From an uncultured Spirochaetaceae bacterium (lineage in GTDB: Bacteria > Spirochaetota > Spirochaetia > Treponematales > Treponemataceae): 7,216 nt of DNA. The notes below the pieces were generated by a model, which saw only the letters and a list, made by a program, of their open reading frames with translations, did no database searches and was not told the DNA's origin. The stretch covers positions 1 through 7,216 of the forward strand of contig CACYDQ010000338.1 in the NCBI GenBank assembly GCA_902773215.1, written 5' to 3'. Positions 1-6,656 of this stretch are shown here, one piece after another. Both the position numbers and the translations under genes were made by a program. Within the stretch, counting starts at the first letter, position 1. The number at the start of each line of letters is the position of its first letter.

Positions 1-421
1 GTACAACATCAAGCTCTTCGTCGTGGAGAACGGGGGCTATTTCTCGATACACCAGACGCAGAAGCGGTATTTCAACGGCAACTACGTCGGGGAGAGCGTG
101 GCAAGCGGCGTCTCCTTCACCAGGCTGGACAAGCTTGCGGAGGCCTTCGGCATACGGTATTTTGACCTGCCGTCTTCTGCAGCCTGCCGTGAGAAGATAC
201 CGGAGATTCTCGGTTACAAGGGACCGGCCCTCGTCAGGGTCCGGGTAACCCCCGACATGGAGATAATTCCGACGGTCTCATCCAAGATGGACGGCAACGG
301 CAGGATGGTCTCCATGCCCCTGGAGGATATGTATCCCTTCCTGCCCCGGGAGGAGTTCACGTCGCTGATGAAAGTCGCCCCCCTGCCGGAGAGCCTTGCG
401 GAACCCGGAGGCAATGGGTGA
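1..421 (+). CDS. ThDP-dependent acetolactate synthase-family enzyme, C-terminal fragment (possible YerE-like carboligase)
   Basis: The 5' end lies outside the window; the frame is open from base 2 and ends at TGA 419-421, giving 139 visible residues. The opening stretch, with VVENGGY followed by SIHQTQ and YF, matches the end of the thiamine-diphosphate binding motif (GDG, about 25-30 residues, then N) of acetolactate synthase-like enzymes. The GDG half is off-window. It is followed by the usual SGVSF-x-x-LDKLAEAFGI segment and a C-terminal P-A-L-V-R-V strand. Such enzymes decarboxylate pyruvate and transfer the two-carbon unit to an acceptor. The next gene is a nucleotide-sugar SDR and the one after it GtrA, so a sugar acceptor (as for YerE in yersiniose synthesis) is more likely than branched-chain amino acid synthesis. 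The family call is firm; the substrate is inferred. The GTG at base 23 is an internal codon, not a start. Confidence 0.85.
   Translation, partial: YNIKLFVVENGGYFSIHQTQKRYFNGNYVGESVASGVSFTRLDKLAEAFGIRYFDLPSSAACREKIPEILGYKGPALVRVRVTPDMEIIPTVSSKMDGNGRMVSMPLEDMYPFLPREEFTSLMKVAPLPESLAEPGGNG
407..411 (+). promoter_or_regulatory. Ribosome binding site for the SDR gene
   Basis: GGAGG lies inside the end of the upstream coding region, six bases before GTG 418. This spacing decides the start: the next in-frame ATG (430) would be 18 bases away, and GTG 418 also gives a complete first beta strand before the Rossmann glycine motif. Confidence 0.7.
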
Positions 422-1338
422 ACTGCGTCATGCTGACCGGCGCGACGAGCATGATAGGCTGTGCGCTGATAAAGGAATGTATCAGGAACAATGTCCGCGT
501 CATCGCGCTGGCACGGAAAGGCTCGGCCAAGCTTTCCCGCCTCCCCGCCTCCCCGCTCGTTGCGGTCATCGAGTGCGACCTGGACAAGATGGCTGGCTTG
601 GATGCCGCTGCCGTGGCGGAAGCCGCCGGTGGGGCAGCTTCCATTGACTGCTTCTACCACTTCGGCTGGACATACACCGACCATGAGGGGCGGAACAATC
701 CGGAAAAGCAGGAACTGAACGTCCGCTACACGCTCGATGCGGTTTCTCTGGCAAGCCGCTGTGGCTGCCGCAAGTTCGTCGGGGCAGGAAGCCAGGCCGA
801 ATACGGAAGGGTTTCCGTCCCCCTCAACGATGACGTGCCCTGCCGCCCTGAGATCGCATACGGGGTATGCAAGCATGCGGCCGGCCTGCTTGCCGCGATG
901 AAATGCCGCGAAATGGGAATGGCATTCAACTGGGTCAGGATCCTGAGCGTCTACGGCACGAACGACAGCCCGGCGACGCTGATAAAGACCTTCATGGCGC
1001 ACTGCAAGTCCGGCGAAAAGATGGACCTGGGGCCCTGCACCCACCAGTGGGATTATTTGTTCGAGGAGGATGCGGGCAAGGCTTTCTACATCCTTGGCGG
1101 CAGGGGCACCGACGGCAGTACCTACTGCCTGGGGAGCGGCGAGTCACGCCCGCTGAAAGACTACCTGGAAGAAATCACCGCCCTGGTCAATCCGTCATAT
1201 ACAGGGGCCTGCTATGGGGCGGTTCCGTACAACGCCAGATCCGTCACCTACCTCAGGGCCGACATCTCCGACCTGACAGCCGACACGGGATGGAAGCCCT
1301 CCGTCACGTTCAAGGACGGAATCGGGAGGATGCTGTGA
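418..1338 (+). CDS. NAD(P)-dependent nucleotide-sugar epimerase/reductase (extended SDR; possible YerF-like)
   Basis: A 306-residue extended short-chain dehydrogenase, full length for the family. The N-terminal Rossmann motif is TGATSMIG (residues 7-14), with Ser in place of the middle Gly of TGxxGxxG. The active site shows Ser125 in GAGSQAEYG and Tyr148/Lys152 in YGVCK, so the Ser-Tyr-Lys set is complete. HQWDY (209-213) followed by an E/D-rich turn and GWKP near the end (291-294) are typical of sugar-nucleotide 4-ketoreductases and epimerases. It overlaps the upstream ThDP gene by GTGA, pointing to coupled translation. A ThDP carboligase next to an SDR recalls YerE-YerF, where YerF reduces the ketone on the newly attached two-carbon branch of a CDP-dideoxyhexose. 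The family is certain; the substrate is inferred from context. Confidence 0.88.
   Translation: MNCVMLTGATSMIGCALIKECIRNNVRVIALARKGSAKLSRLPASPLVAVIECDLDKMAGLDAAAVAEAAGGAASIDCFYHFGWTYTDHEGRNNPEKQELNVRYTLDAVSLASRCGCRKFVGAGSQAEYGRVSVPLNDDVPCRPEIAYGVCKHAAGLLAAMKCREMGMAFNWVRILSVYGTNDSPATLIKTFMAHCKSGEKMDLGPCTHQWDYLFEEDAGKAFYILGGRGTDGSTYCLGSGESRPLKDYLEEITALVNPSYTGACYGAVPYNARSVTYLRADISDLTADTGWKPSVTFKDGIGRML
1324..1330 (+). promoter_or_regulatory. Ribosome binding site for the GtrA-family gene
   Basis: GGGAGGA sits four bases before GTG 1335, within the last codons of the SDR gene. It supports the GTG start that overlaps the SDR stop as GTGA, rather than the later ATG pair at 1374/1377, which would cut into the residues preceding the first membrane segment. 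Confidence 0.65.
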
Positions 1339-1781
1339 AACTTGTCTCTGCCCTGCTGGAATGCTTTCCCTGGATGATGCAGTTCATCAAATTCGGCCTG
1401 GTCGGCGTGAGCAACCTGCTCGTTTATTACGCCATCTACAGCATCCTCCTGCGTTTCGGATGCCACTATGCCATTGCAAACGGAATAGGCTTCGTCATCA
1501 GCGTGCTGAATTCATTTCTGTGGAACAGTCTCTTTGTCTTCAAGAAAGCAGAGGGCGGAAAGCGGAACAAGGCGGCGACTTTGCTCAAGACATTCATCTC
1601 CTATGCGCTGACCGGCCTCGTCCTCCAGACACTCCTGCTGCACCTGCTGATAGACAGGATGCACCTGTCCGCATACATCGCTCCTGTCCTGACAGTGTGC
1701 GTCACGACCCCGCTCAATTTCCTGCTGAACAAGTTCTGGTCATTCAAGGAATTCCCCGGCAGGGAAGCCCCTACTCACTAG
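1335..1781 (+). CDS. GtrA family polytopic membrane protein
   Basis: A 148-residue protein starting at GTG 1335 (overlap GTGA with the SDR gene) and ending at TAG 1779-1781. It shows four hydrophobic segments, roughly residues 17-39, 43-64, 82-106 and 112-134, separated by a basic loop (KKAEGGKRNK). The family hallmarks are visible: FIKFGLVGVSN before the first helix, LNSFLWN-x-x-FVF after the second, and NFLLNKFWSF closing the fourth. GtrA proteins are inner-membrane proteins thought to help move or present undecaprenyl-phosphate-linked sugars for glycosylation of O-antigen or wall polymers. Its place as third gene of a coupled sugar-nucleotide cluster agrees with this. Its last 11 bases overlap the 3' end of the opposing MBL gene. 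The family assignment is strong; the exact lipid-sugar substrate cannot be read. Confidence 0.9.
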   Translation: MKLVSALLECFPWMMQFIKFGLVGVSNLLVYYAIYSILLRFGCHYAIANGIGFVISVLNSFLWNSLFVFKKAEGGKRNKAATLLKTFISYALTGLVLQTLLLHLLIDRMHLSAYIAPVLTVCVTTPLNFLLNKFWSFKEFPGREAPTH

Positions 1782-2703
1782 GATACCACAAGAGCCTGTT
1801 TCCTTCCATCCTGTAGCTGAGCCTGCCGTCGCCATAGAGGCAGGAGATGTATGAGCGTATCGTGGAGCCGATGAGCACGTACTGGCTCAGCTTCATGTTC
1901 AGCCCGGCGAAGTCCGCGACCGATTTCAGGATTTCATCGCAGGTCGCAGGAGCCTTGCGCACTATTTTCAGGATCAGGCTCTCCGCCTCCAGCGTCATCA
2001 GCTTGTTTATCTCCGCCATCGCGGGCATTTTTTCCTTATCAAAAGGGGTACCGTGGGAGGGAATGAATGTGTCGGCATCTTCCTTCTCAATCCTGCTGAC
2101 GGACTTGCGGAAGAGGCTCGGATTCTGCAAGAAAGGAATCCAGTATTTGTTTATCATCTCGATTCCAAAGAACGCGTCGCCCATAAAGCAGACTTTCCTG
2201 CCGCAGGACTTGTCGCTGACGGTGATGCCCAGCTGGTCATAGAAGTGGCCGGGCAGACAAATCATCTTGAACGAGATATTCCCCTCGTCCAGTTCTCCTT
2301 CCGTGAGGGGCCTGTCCACCGTGCAGGGCGCAATTTCCCTGAAGGCGGGAACTCCCTCTCCAGAAGGATGCCTCCCGCCCCAGTAGATGTCCAGGGGAAT
2401 GTCCGGGTGCTCTATGAAGATTCGTTCGGTCTCAGGGGCCCAGATTTCGCAGGCCGTTGCCTCCTTGAGCGCAAGGTTTCCCCCGCAGTGGTCGGAGTGC
2501 CCGTGGGTGTTTATGACCGCCCTCAGCCGCTTGCCCGGAAAGAGCTCGCGGACAGAGGAAGCGAGGGCTTCCCCGTCCTCCGGGCAGTCACCGGAGTCAA
2601 TGAGGAAGAGCGCCGGGCCGGAACTAACCAGCCCGACGTTCGTACTCCCCACGAAATAGCCGATGTTATCGGTCAGCTTCCGGAAGGTTCTCTGAATGGA
2701 CAT
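1771..2703 (-). CDS. Metallo-beta-lactamase fold hydrolase with C-terminal winged-helix-like segment
   Basis: A 310-residue cytosolic protein without a signal peptide. The MBL core carries a full set of metal ligands: THGHSDH with His67, His69, Asp71 and His72, then His153 in PGHFYDQ, Asp176 in MGDA and His217 in PSHG. Both metal sites should therefore be functional. After about residue 232 a helical segment follows (ESLILKIV, CDEILKSV, TIRSYISCL) ending in a short strand pair with G-R-L-S-Y and N-R-L-L-W-Y. This arrangement resembles the winged-helix tail of LACTB2-like MBL proteins, some of which are endoribonucleases, while others are glyoxalase-like thioesterases. It is the last gene of the TPR-greA operon, 11 bases after the greA stop, with only a weak ribosome site (GGCAGG). 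Its 3' end overlaps the GtrA gene tail-to-tail. Substrate unknown. Confidence 0.87.
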   Translation of the reverse strand: MSIQRTFRKLTDNIGYFVGSTNVGLVSSGPALFLIDSGDCPEDGEALASSVRELFPGKRLRAVINTHGHSDHCGGNLALKEATACEIWAPETERIFIEHPDIPLDIYWGGRHPSGEGVPAFREIAPCTVDRPLTEGELDEGNISFKMICLPGHFYDQLGITVSDKSCGRKVCFMGDAFFGIEMINKYWIPFLQNPSLFRKSVSRIEKEDADTFIPSHGTPFDKEKMPAMAEINKLMTLEAESLILKIVRKAPATCDEILKSVADFAGLNMKLSQYVLIGSTIRSYISCLYGDGRLSYRMEGNRLLWYPSE

Positions 2704-2714
2704 CGCCTGCCGGC

Positions 2715-5618
2715 CTACGACAAATCCGCGGCTTCGATGGACTTTATCGTATAGTTGTATTCGCTATTGTTAATCGAGAACTGTATCGTGTCACCGGCCT
2801 TGTTGTCCAGCAGCTTGTTACCGAGCGGCGAGAGGTAGGAGATGATCCCGTTCTCCGGAGCGGACTCGAACGGTCCCAGGATAGTGTAGCTGACGTCTTT
2901 GTTCCCCAAGTTATCGTGGAAGAAAACCTTGGTGCCGAACGAGACAGTGGCGGTCGTAACGGTTGCAGGATCGAAGACGACGGCTTTGGAAATCTTCTTC
3001 TTGAGATCCGCAAGCTTCTTGTTGGTGAGATGCTGGGCTTCCTTTGCGGAAATGTACTCGGCGTTCTCCTTGAGGTCTCCTTTTGCACTCGCCACGGCGA
3101 TTTCCTCCGCGATGTTGGGAAGAATGACCTTCTCGAGGTTCTCTACCTCGGCCTTGGCGGCTTCCAGGGCCTTGAAAGTCGTGTATATGCCGTTCTTGCT
3201 GTCACTCTGCTTTACCTTCATTACCGGGAACTTGAAGTCAGGCCACTTTTCCATGATTTTCTGGCGGAGCGGGGCCTTGTACTTGTCGTGATCCAGATCC
3301 TCGATGTCATTGATCATCGTAAAGAAGCGGAGCGCGTTGTCTTCGTCGCCGTTGAGGATATAGTCCAGCACGAGGTTCTTGTCATCGGCCTTCTTGCCGA
3401 AGATAAGGTTACGGGCGCTGTTTATCGTCTTCTTGTTCTCAGGCGTGTCCTTATGGTTTTCGATTTCCCAGGACGCATAGTCAATGATGCTTATAAGAGT
3501 CTGGAGCTGCTTGTCATAGGAAATGTTCGCGTCCTTGAACCAGCCCTCCGTATCGTCCTTATGCTCCTGGAAGAGGAAGATGACGGCGTTCCGGTTATTC
3601 TTGAAGTCGTCAAAGCTGTTCTTGACCAGCTGCGTCAGCTTGCCGTATTTATGCGCGTTCTCAAGCTCCGTGGTGATATACGTGGCAGCCTTCTCTTTCT
3701 CTCCGGACTGGCTGCAGTCGGCGACAACCGGGAAAAGCTTGATGTATTCATCGTCCCAGTCCTCAAGCAGCCTGACATTCCTGAGGAAGTAATCGCGCAG
3801 GTTCGAATTCTTCTTCCCCTGCAGCTCCCTGTAGGCGATTTTCGCGCTGTATTTCTCCGTCGTGCTCACCCTGCGGTAGATGCCGTCAAAGGTAAATTCC
3901 TCGGGCACGTGGAAGCTGGGGAATTCCTTGGAGATATTCTGGACGATAAGGAAGGACGCGACCCACTTGGTCATCTGCTCTTTCTCGTTGTCCTTCGGAA
4001 CGCTCTTGAGGAAATTCACGAAGTAGTTGAACATATCGGTCAGGGGCTCCAGGTACTTGTCCTTGTCCTCATCCTTCGCGCCCTTATACTGGTCCACGAG
4101 CTTCAGCAGGATATCGCTCTTGGGGAAAAACTCTTTTTCAGCCTTGAATTCGATGTTGAGCCTCTCCTGAATCTCAAGCTTGTTCTCGCGCACCATATAC
4201 ATATTTATGTCATCCTGCGCGACGGCAAAGTTCGGGGACTGGGGGTCATTCGTGGAACCGGCGGACAGTATCTCGTTCGCAATGGCATGCCAATTGTTCC
4301 ACTTGGTCTCATCGATGATTGAGGGGACAAGCTCTGCCTTGATGCGCTTCATGTCACAGCGGTTGTCGAAGCTTTCGATGATGATTTTCAGCGTGTTGGC
4401 GACGGCCTTCCTCTTGGCCGCGTCCTTGTCCGCCTTTGTCCCCTTGGCATTCTTCGCGTCATCCCCGAGCCCCACCATGTTCAGCAGGTATTCCTTGTTT
4501 TTTGTCGCCTTGAGAACCCAGATGTGCTTCTTGGACAGCGGCTGGAGGGCCTTGATTGCCATATCCAGCTTCATGGACTTGTTGCCGACCTTCTTGCCGA
4601 AGGTAATCGTCAGGTCATCGCCCTGCACGGACTTTATGTAACCGACTCCCCATGTGCGGTGGAAGACAAAATTGCCGGAGTCGAACGCTATGTGCTTCTC
4701 AAAATAGTTTATCGACTCGAACACATCGCGGAAAGACTGGTTCAGGTTGGATTTCTTTATGTAATCCTCCACGTGGGCGTTTGACTTATACTTTTCCTTG
4801 AAGCAGTCGACGATTGCAGCCCTGTACTGCTGATTCTTGTCATCGATGCTGAGGACGAGCTTGAGGATGTCAATCGCGACATCCCACTTCGATATGTCCT
4901 TGTAAAAGTTGTAGAGCTTCATCATCATTTCCGCAGACTTGTCCGCGCTGATGTTTTTCGCGATTTTCTTCTGAAGCATGAGGAAGTAGTCTATTTCCTT
5001 GGGGATGAGCCTGACCAGCTCGGACCAGACGGCCCTGACGTCCTCCAGGTTCTTGGACGCGCTTTCGTCGGCCGTCGCGATGTAGCGGAGCATGGCCCTC
5101 TTGTAATAGATAATCTCGTTCTTCTCGTCTTTGTCCTCGCCGTAGTGCTCCGCGAGCTTTTTCGCCAGGGAGGCCTCGTTGAAGTCCAGCTGGACTATCT
5201 TCTTGCAAAGCTCCCAGTACAGGTCCCGGCTGTCTTTGTCAGACTCGTAATACTTGGCTTTCCAGCGGAGCGCAAAGAGGTTATCCGGAGACTCCTCCAG
5301 TATCTTGTCGCAGATTGCCTCCGCAGTCTGGCTTTTTAAATTCTTCTCGAATATCCCGATGAGGTTGACCAGATCCTTGTTCTCGAAGTTCTGCTCGCGC
5401 AGGTTGAGCATGCCCTTGATATAGAGGGCAGAGAGACTGTCCTTCGTCTTCTGAAGCTGCTCGTTACAGATGTCCATGATGGCATCCTCGGAGGACTCCG
5501 CGTGAACTTTCTCAATGACGGCAGAAAGCTCGTTCAGGTTAAAGCTCTCAATCCCTGCCCTCGTCCAAGTCTCCGCCTTCAGCATCTCCCGCACTGAATT
5601 CTCAAGTTCTTCTGACAT
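2715..5618 (-). CDS. greA: Transcription elongation factor GreA with giant N-terminal helical extension
   Basis: A 967-residue protein, about six times normal GreA length. Residues ~810-967 are a complete GreA: an N-terminal coiled coil with the acidic tip GDLKENAEY (847-855; Asp848 and Glu851 correspond to the residues that place the catalytic metal in the RNA polymerase secondary channel), followed by the FKBP-like domain with ISYLSPLGNKLL and AGD. It should rescue backtracked polymerase by stimulating transcript cleavage. Residues 1-~310 are TPR-like helical pairs (for example KILEESPDNLFALRWKA). Residues ~313-360 form a small beta module with FVFHRTWGVGYI, followed by a charged low-complexity linker (383-405) and a W-x-x-W element near 440-443. 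About 350 further helical residues lead to GreA. Long GreA proteins of this kind are known in Treponema and Chlamydia; the extension's role is not known to me. The ATG start has AAGGAG six bases upstream. Confidence 0.93.
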   Translation of the reverse strand: MSEELENSVREMLKAETWTRAGIESFNLNELSAVIEKVHAESSEDAIMDICNEQLQKTKDSLSALYIKGMLNLREQNFENKDLVNLIGIFEKNLKSQTAEAICDKILEESPDNLFALRWKAKYYESDKDSRDLYWELCKKIVQLDFNEASLAKKLAEHYGEDKDEKNEIIYYKRAMLRYIATADESASKNLEDVRAVWSELVRLIPKEIDYFLMLQKKIAKNISADKSAEMMMKLYNFYKDISKWDVAIDILKLVLSIDDKNQQYRAAIVDCFKEKYKSNAHVEDYIKKSNLNQSFRDVFESINYFEKHIAFDSGNFVFHRTWGVGYIKSVQGDDLTITFGKKVGNKSMKLDMAIKALQPLSKKHIWVLKATKNKEYLLNMVGLGDDAKNAKGTKADKDAAKRKAVANTLKIIIESFDNRCDMKRIKAELVPSIIDETKWNNWHAIANEILSAGSTNDPQSPNFAVAQDDINMYMVRENKLEIQERLNIEFKAEKEFFPKSDILLKLVDQYKGAKDEDKDKYLEPLTDMFNYFVNFLKSVPKDNEKEQMTKWVASFLIVQNISKEFPSFHVPEEFTFDGIYRRVSTTEKYSAKIAYRELQGKKNSNLRDYFLRNVRLLEDWDDEYIKLFPVVADCSQSGEKEKAATYITTELENAHKYGKLTQLVKNSFDDFKNNRNAVIFLFQEHKDDTEGWFKDANISYDKQLQTLISIIDYASWEIENHKDTPENKKTINSARNLIFGKKADDKNLVLDYILNGDEDNALRFFTMINDIEDLDHDKYKAPLRQKIMEKWPDFKFPVMKVKQSDSKNGIYTTFKALEAAKAEVENLEKVILPNIAEEIAVASAKGDLKENAEYISAKEAQHLTNKKLADLKKKISKAVVFDPATVTTATVSFGTKVFFHDNLGNKDVSYTILGPFESAPENGIISYLSPLGNKLLDNKAGDTIQFSINNSEYNYTIKSIEAADLS

Positions 5619-5624
5619 ACCGTA

Positions 5625-5630
5625 CTCCTT
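5625..5630 (-). promoter_or_regulatory. Ribosome binding site for greA
   Basis: AAGGAG on the minus strand, six bases before ATG 5618-5616. Its first bases overlap the TAA stop of the upstream TPR gene (5631-5629), so ribosomes ending the TPR gene are positioned to start greA. This is the best ribosome site in the operon and fixes the greA start. Confidence 0.75.
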
Positions 5631-6564
5631 ATATGTTGCCCGTATAGAGCATATAGATATTCTTGTCCAAAATCTTAATCTTCAGCAGAGCTTCTTGGAT
5701 CTTCGCGTAGCTTTCCTGCGCAAGCTCACAATAGTCTATCAGCCAAAAATACATGTTCAAAAGCCTCGGCTTTATCAGGGCGAGGTTGTTGTTGGGATCC
5801 TTCATCTCGTTTTCCTTCGCGTAGATGTCCTGCTTGAGCCGGCCAATCTCCTGCGGCTTGAGCTTTCTCTTCACGTTGAAGACCCCGAAGATTGTCCCGT
5901 ATACGGGAATCCATTCCAGCAGCTCCGCGCCGGACAGGCCCTTCTCCGTGACCAGCGCCGTCAGCTTGCCTATCAGCGGAGACTCCAGGAAGGACAGGTC
6001 AACCCGCTGCGGGTCCAGGAAAAAGGCCTCCCTGAACAACACCTTGGAGGATTTGTCCTGCCCGCAGAGGTCATAGCAGTCCGCCATCTCCGCAAGGATA
6101 TCCGCGCGCCCCTCCATGGTCGAATAGGCCTCCTGCATATATCCGAGTGCCGTCTCGAAGTCCCCCAGCTGCTTGTAGCAGAAGCCTATCTTCCTGCAAA
6201 TCTCAGCATGGAAAAAATTGTCCGCCTTGTCCAGGTTCTTGCCGTACTGCTCGAGCGCGGTGGTAAAAACCTTCTTCCTGAAAGCGTAAATGGTCTGCTC
6301 GAGAGGGCTTTCCTCCCGCTCCAGCCGCAGCTTGAACCTCCTCCAATGGTTTATCAGGCTCTCCCCCTGCTCAAAGGAATCCAAGGAAGGAAGCCTCTCT
6401 ATCGTGTCCTTCCAGAAGGAGCAGCAACTCGCGGCAAACACCAAATCATGATTGTCCAAGTCATCAGTGAGGGCATCTTCCAGGATTGTCTTGGCTTCTT
6501 TCAAGTTTCCCTCACTTATAAGGGCATAAGCGGACATAAGGGTGGAAGCGGACCGAGTCTCCAT
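5629..6564 (-). CDS. Tetratricopeptide-repeat protein, first gene of the greA operon
   Basis: A 311-residue soluble protein with no signal peptide or membrane segment. TPR units are visible at about residues 5-38 (ALISEGNLKEAKTILEDAL), 119-152 (IGFCYKQLGDFETALGYMQEA) and 153-186 (MADCYDLCGQDKSSKVLF, ending in LDP). The C-terminal part (about 232-300) is helical and charged. TPRs are protein-docking scaffolds; no catalytic motif is present. It sits 10 bases upstream of greA, whose N-terminus is itself TPR-like, so the two may work together or share origin, which is inference. The ATG at 6564 has no ribosome site and lies at the expected transcription start of a strong promoter, suggesting leaderless translation. 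The alternative ATG at 6537 has no ribosome site either and would cut off the first TPR helix. I do not recognise a named gene. Confidence 0.82.
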   Translation of the reverse strand: METRSASTLMSAYALISEGNLKEAKTILEDALTDDLDNHDLVFAASCCSFWKDTIERLPSLDSFEQGESLINHWRRFKLRLEREESPLEQTIYAFRKKVFTTALEQYGKNLDKADNFFHAEICRKIGFCYKQLGDFETALGYMQEAYSTMEGRADILAEMADCYDLCGQDKSSKVLFREAFFLDPQRVDLSFLESPLIGKLTALVTEKGLSGAELLEWIPVYGTIFGVFNVKRKLKPQEIGRLKQDIYAKENEMKDPNNNLALIKPRLLNMYFWLIDYCELAQESYAKIQEALLKIKILDKNIYMLYTGNI

Positions 6565-6571
6565 AAATTTT

Positions 6572-6599
6572 ATTATAGCGAAAAGAGTTATTTAGTCAA
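6572..6599 (-). promoter_or_regulatory. Sigma-70 promoter of the TPR-greA-MBL operon
   Basis: On the minus strand, TTGACT (6599-6594; five of six consensus bases), a 16-base spacer and TATAAT (6577-6572; six of six). The expected transcription start, six to eight bases past the -10 box, falls at 6566-6564, on or next to the ATG at 6564. No ribosome site lies between. This is the best promoter seen in the window and it faces a compact operon. Confidence 0.8.
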
Positions 6600-6627
6600 T
6601 TAGTCTACAGGAAAAAAATAGCATATA

Positions 6628-6656
6628 TTTTTAATGATTTTTATATCCGTTGTCAA
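6628..6656 (-). promoter_or_regulatory. Possible second, upstream promoter of the same operon
   Basis: On the minus strand, a perfect TTGACA (6656-6651), a 17-base spacer and TAAAAA (6633-6628; four of six). A transcript from here would start near 6621 and carry a leader of about 57 bases containing a short T run and the downstream promoter. The -10 box is weak and the region is AT-rich, so chance is a real alternative. Confidence 0.35.

Noticed and set aside
867..1334. An upstream extension of the GtrA reading frame beginning at base 867
   Set aside because: The added residues overlap the SDR gene out of frame and look non-coding. GTG 1335, with GGGAGGA before it, gives a normal-length GtrA protein.
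2053..2754. A 233-codon plus-strand frame opposite the MBL gene
   Set aside because: It is antisense to the MBL core, whose metal-binding motifs prove the minus strand is coding; it has no motif of its own.
2916..4322. A 468-codon open frame on the plus strand, antisense to greA
   Set aside because: It lies wholly inside greA. Its translation is an L/V/E-rich string with no domain or motif, which is what a GC3-biased gene gives on its opposite strand.
5515..6603. A 362-codon plus-strand frame antisense to the TPR gene and the greA start
   Set aside because: It mirrors the TPR coding region, has no recognisable family and no credible ribosome site, and runs against a strong promoter. Shadow of the minus-strand gene.
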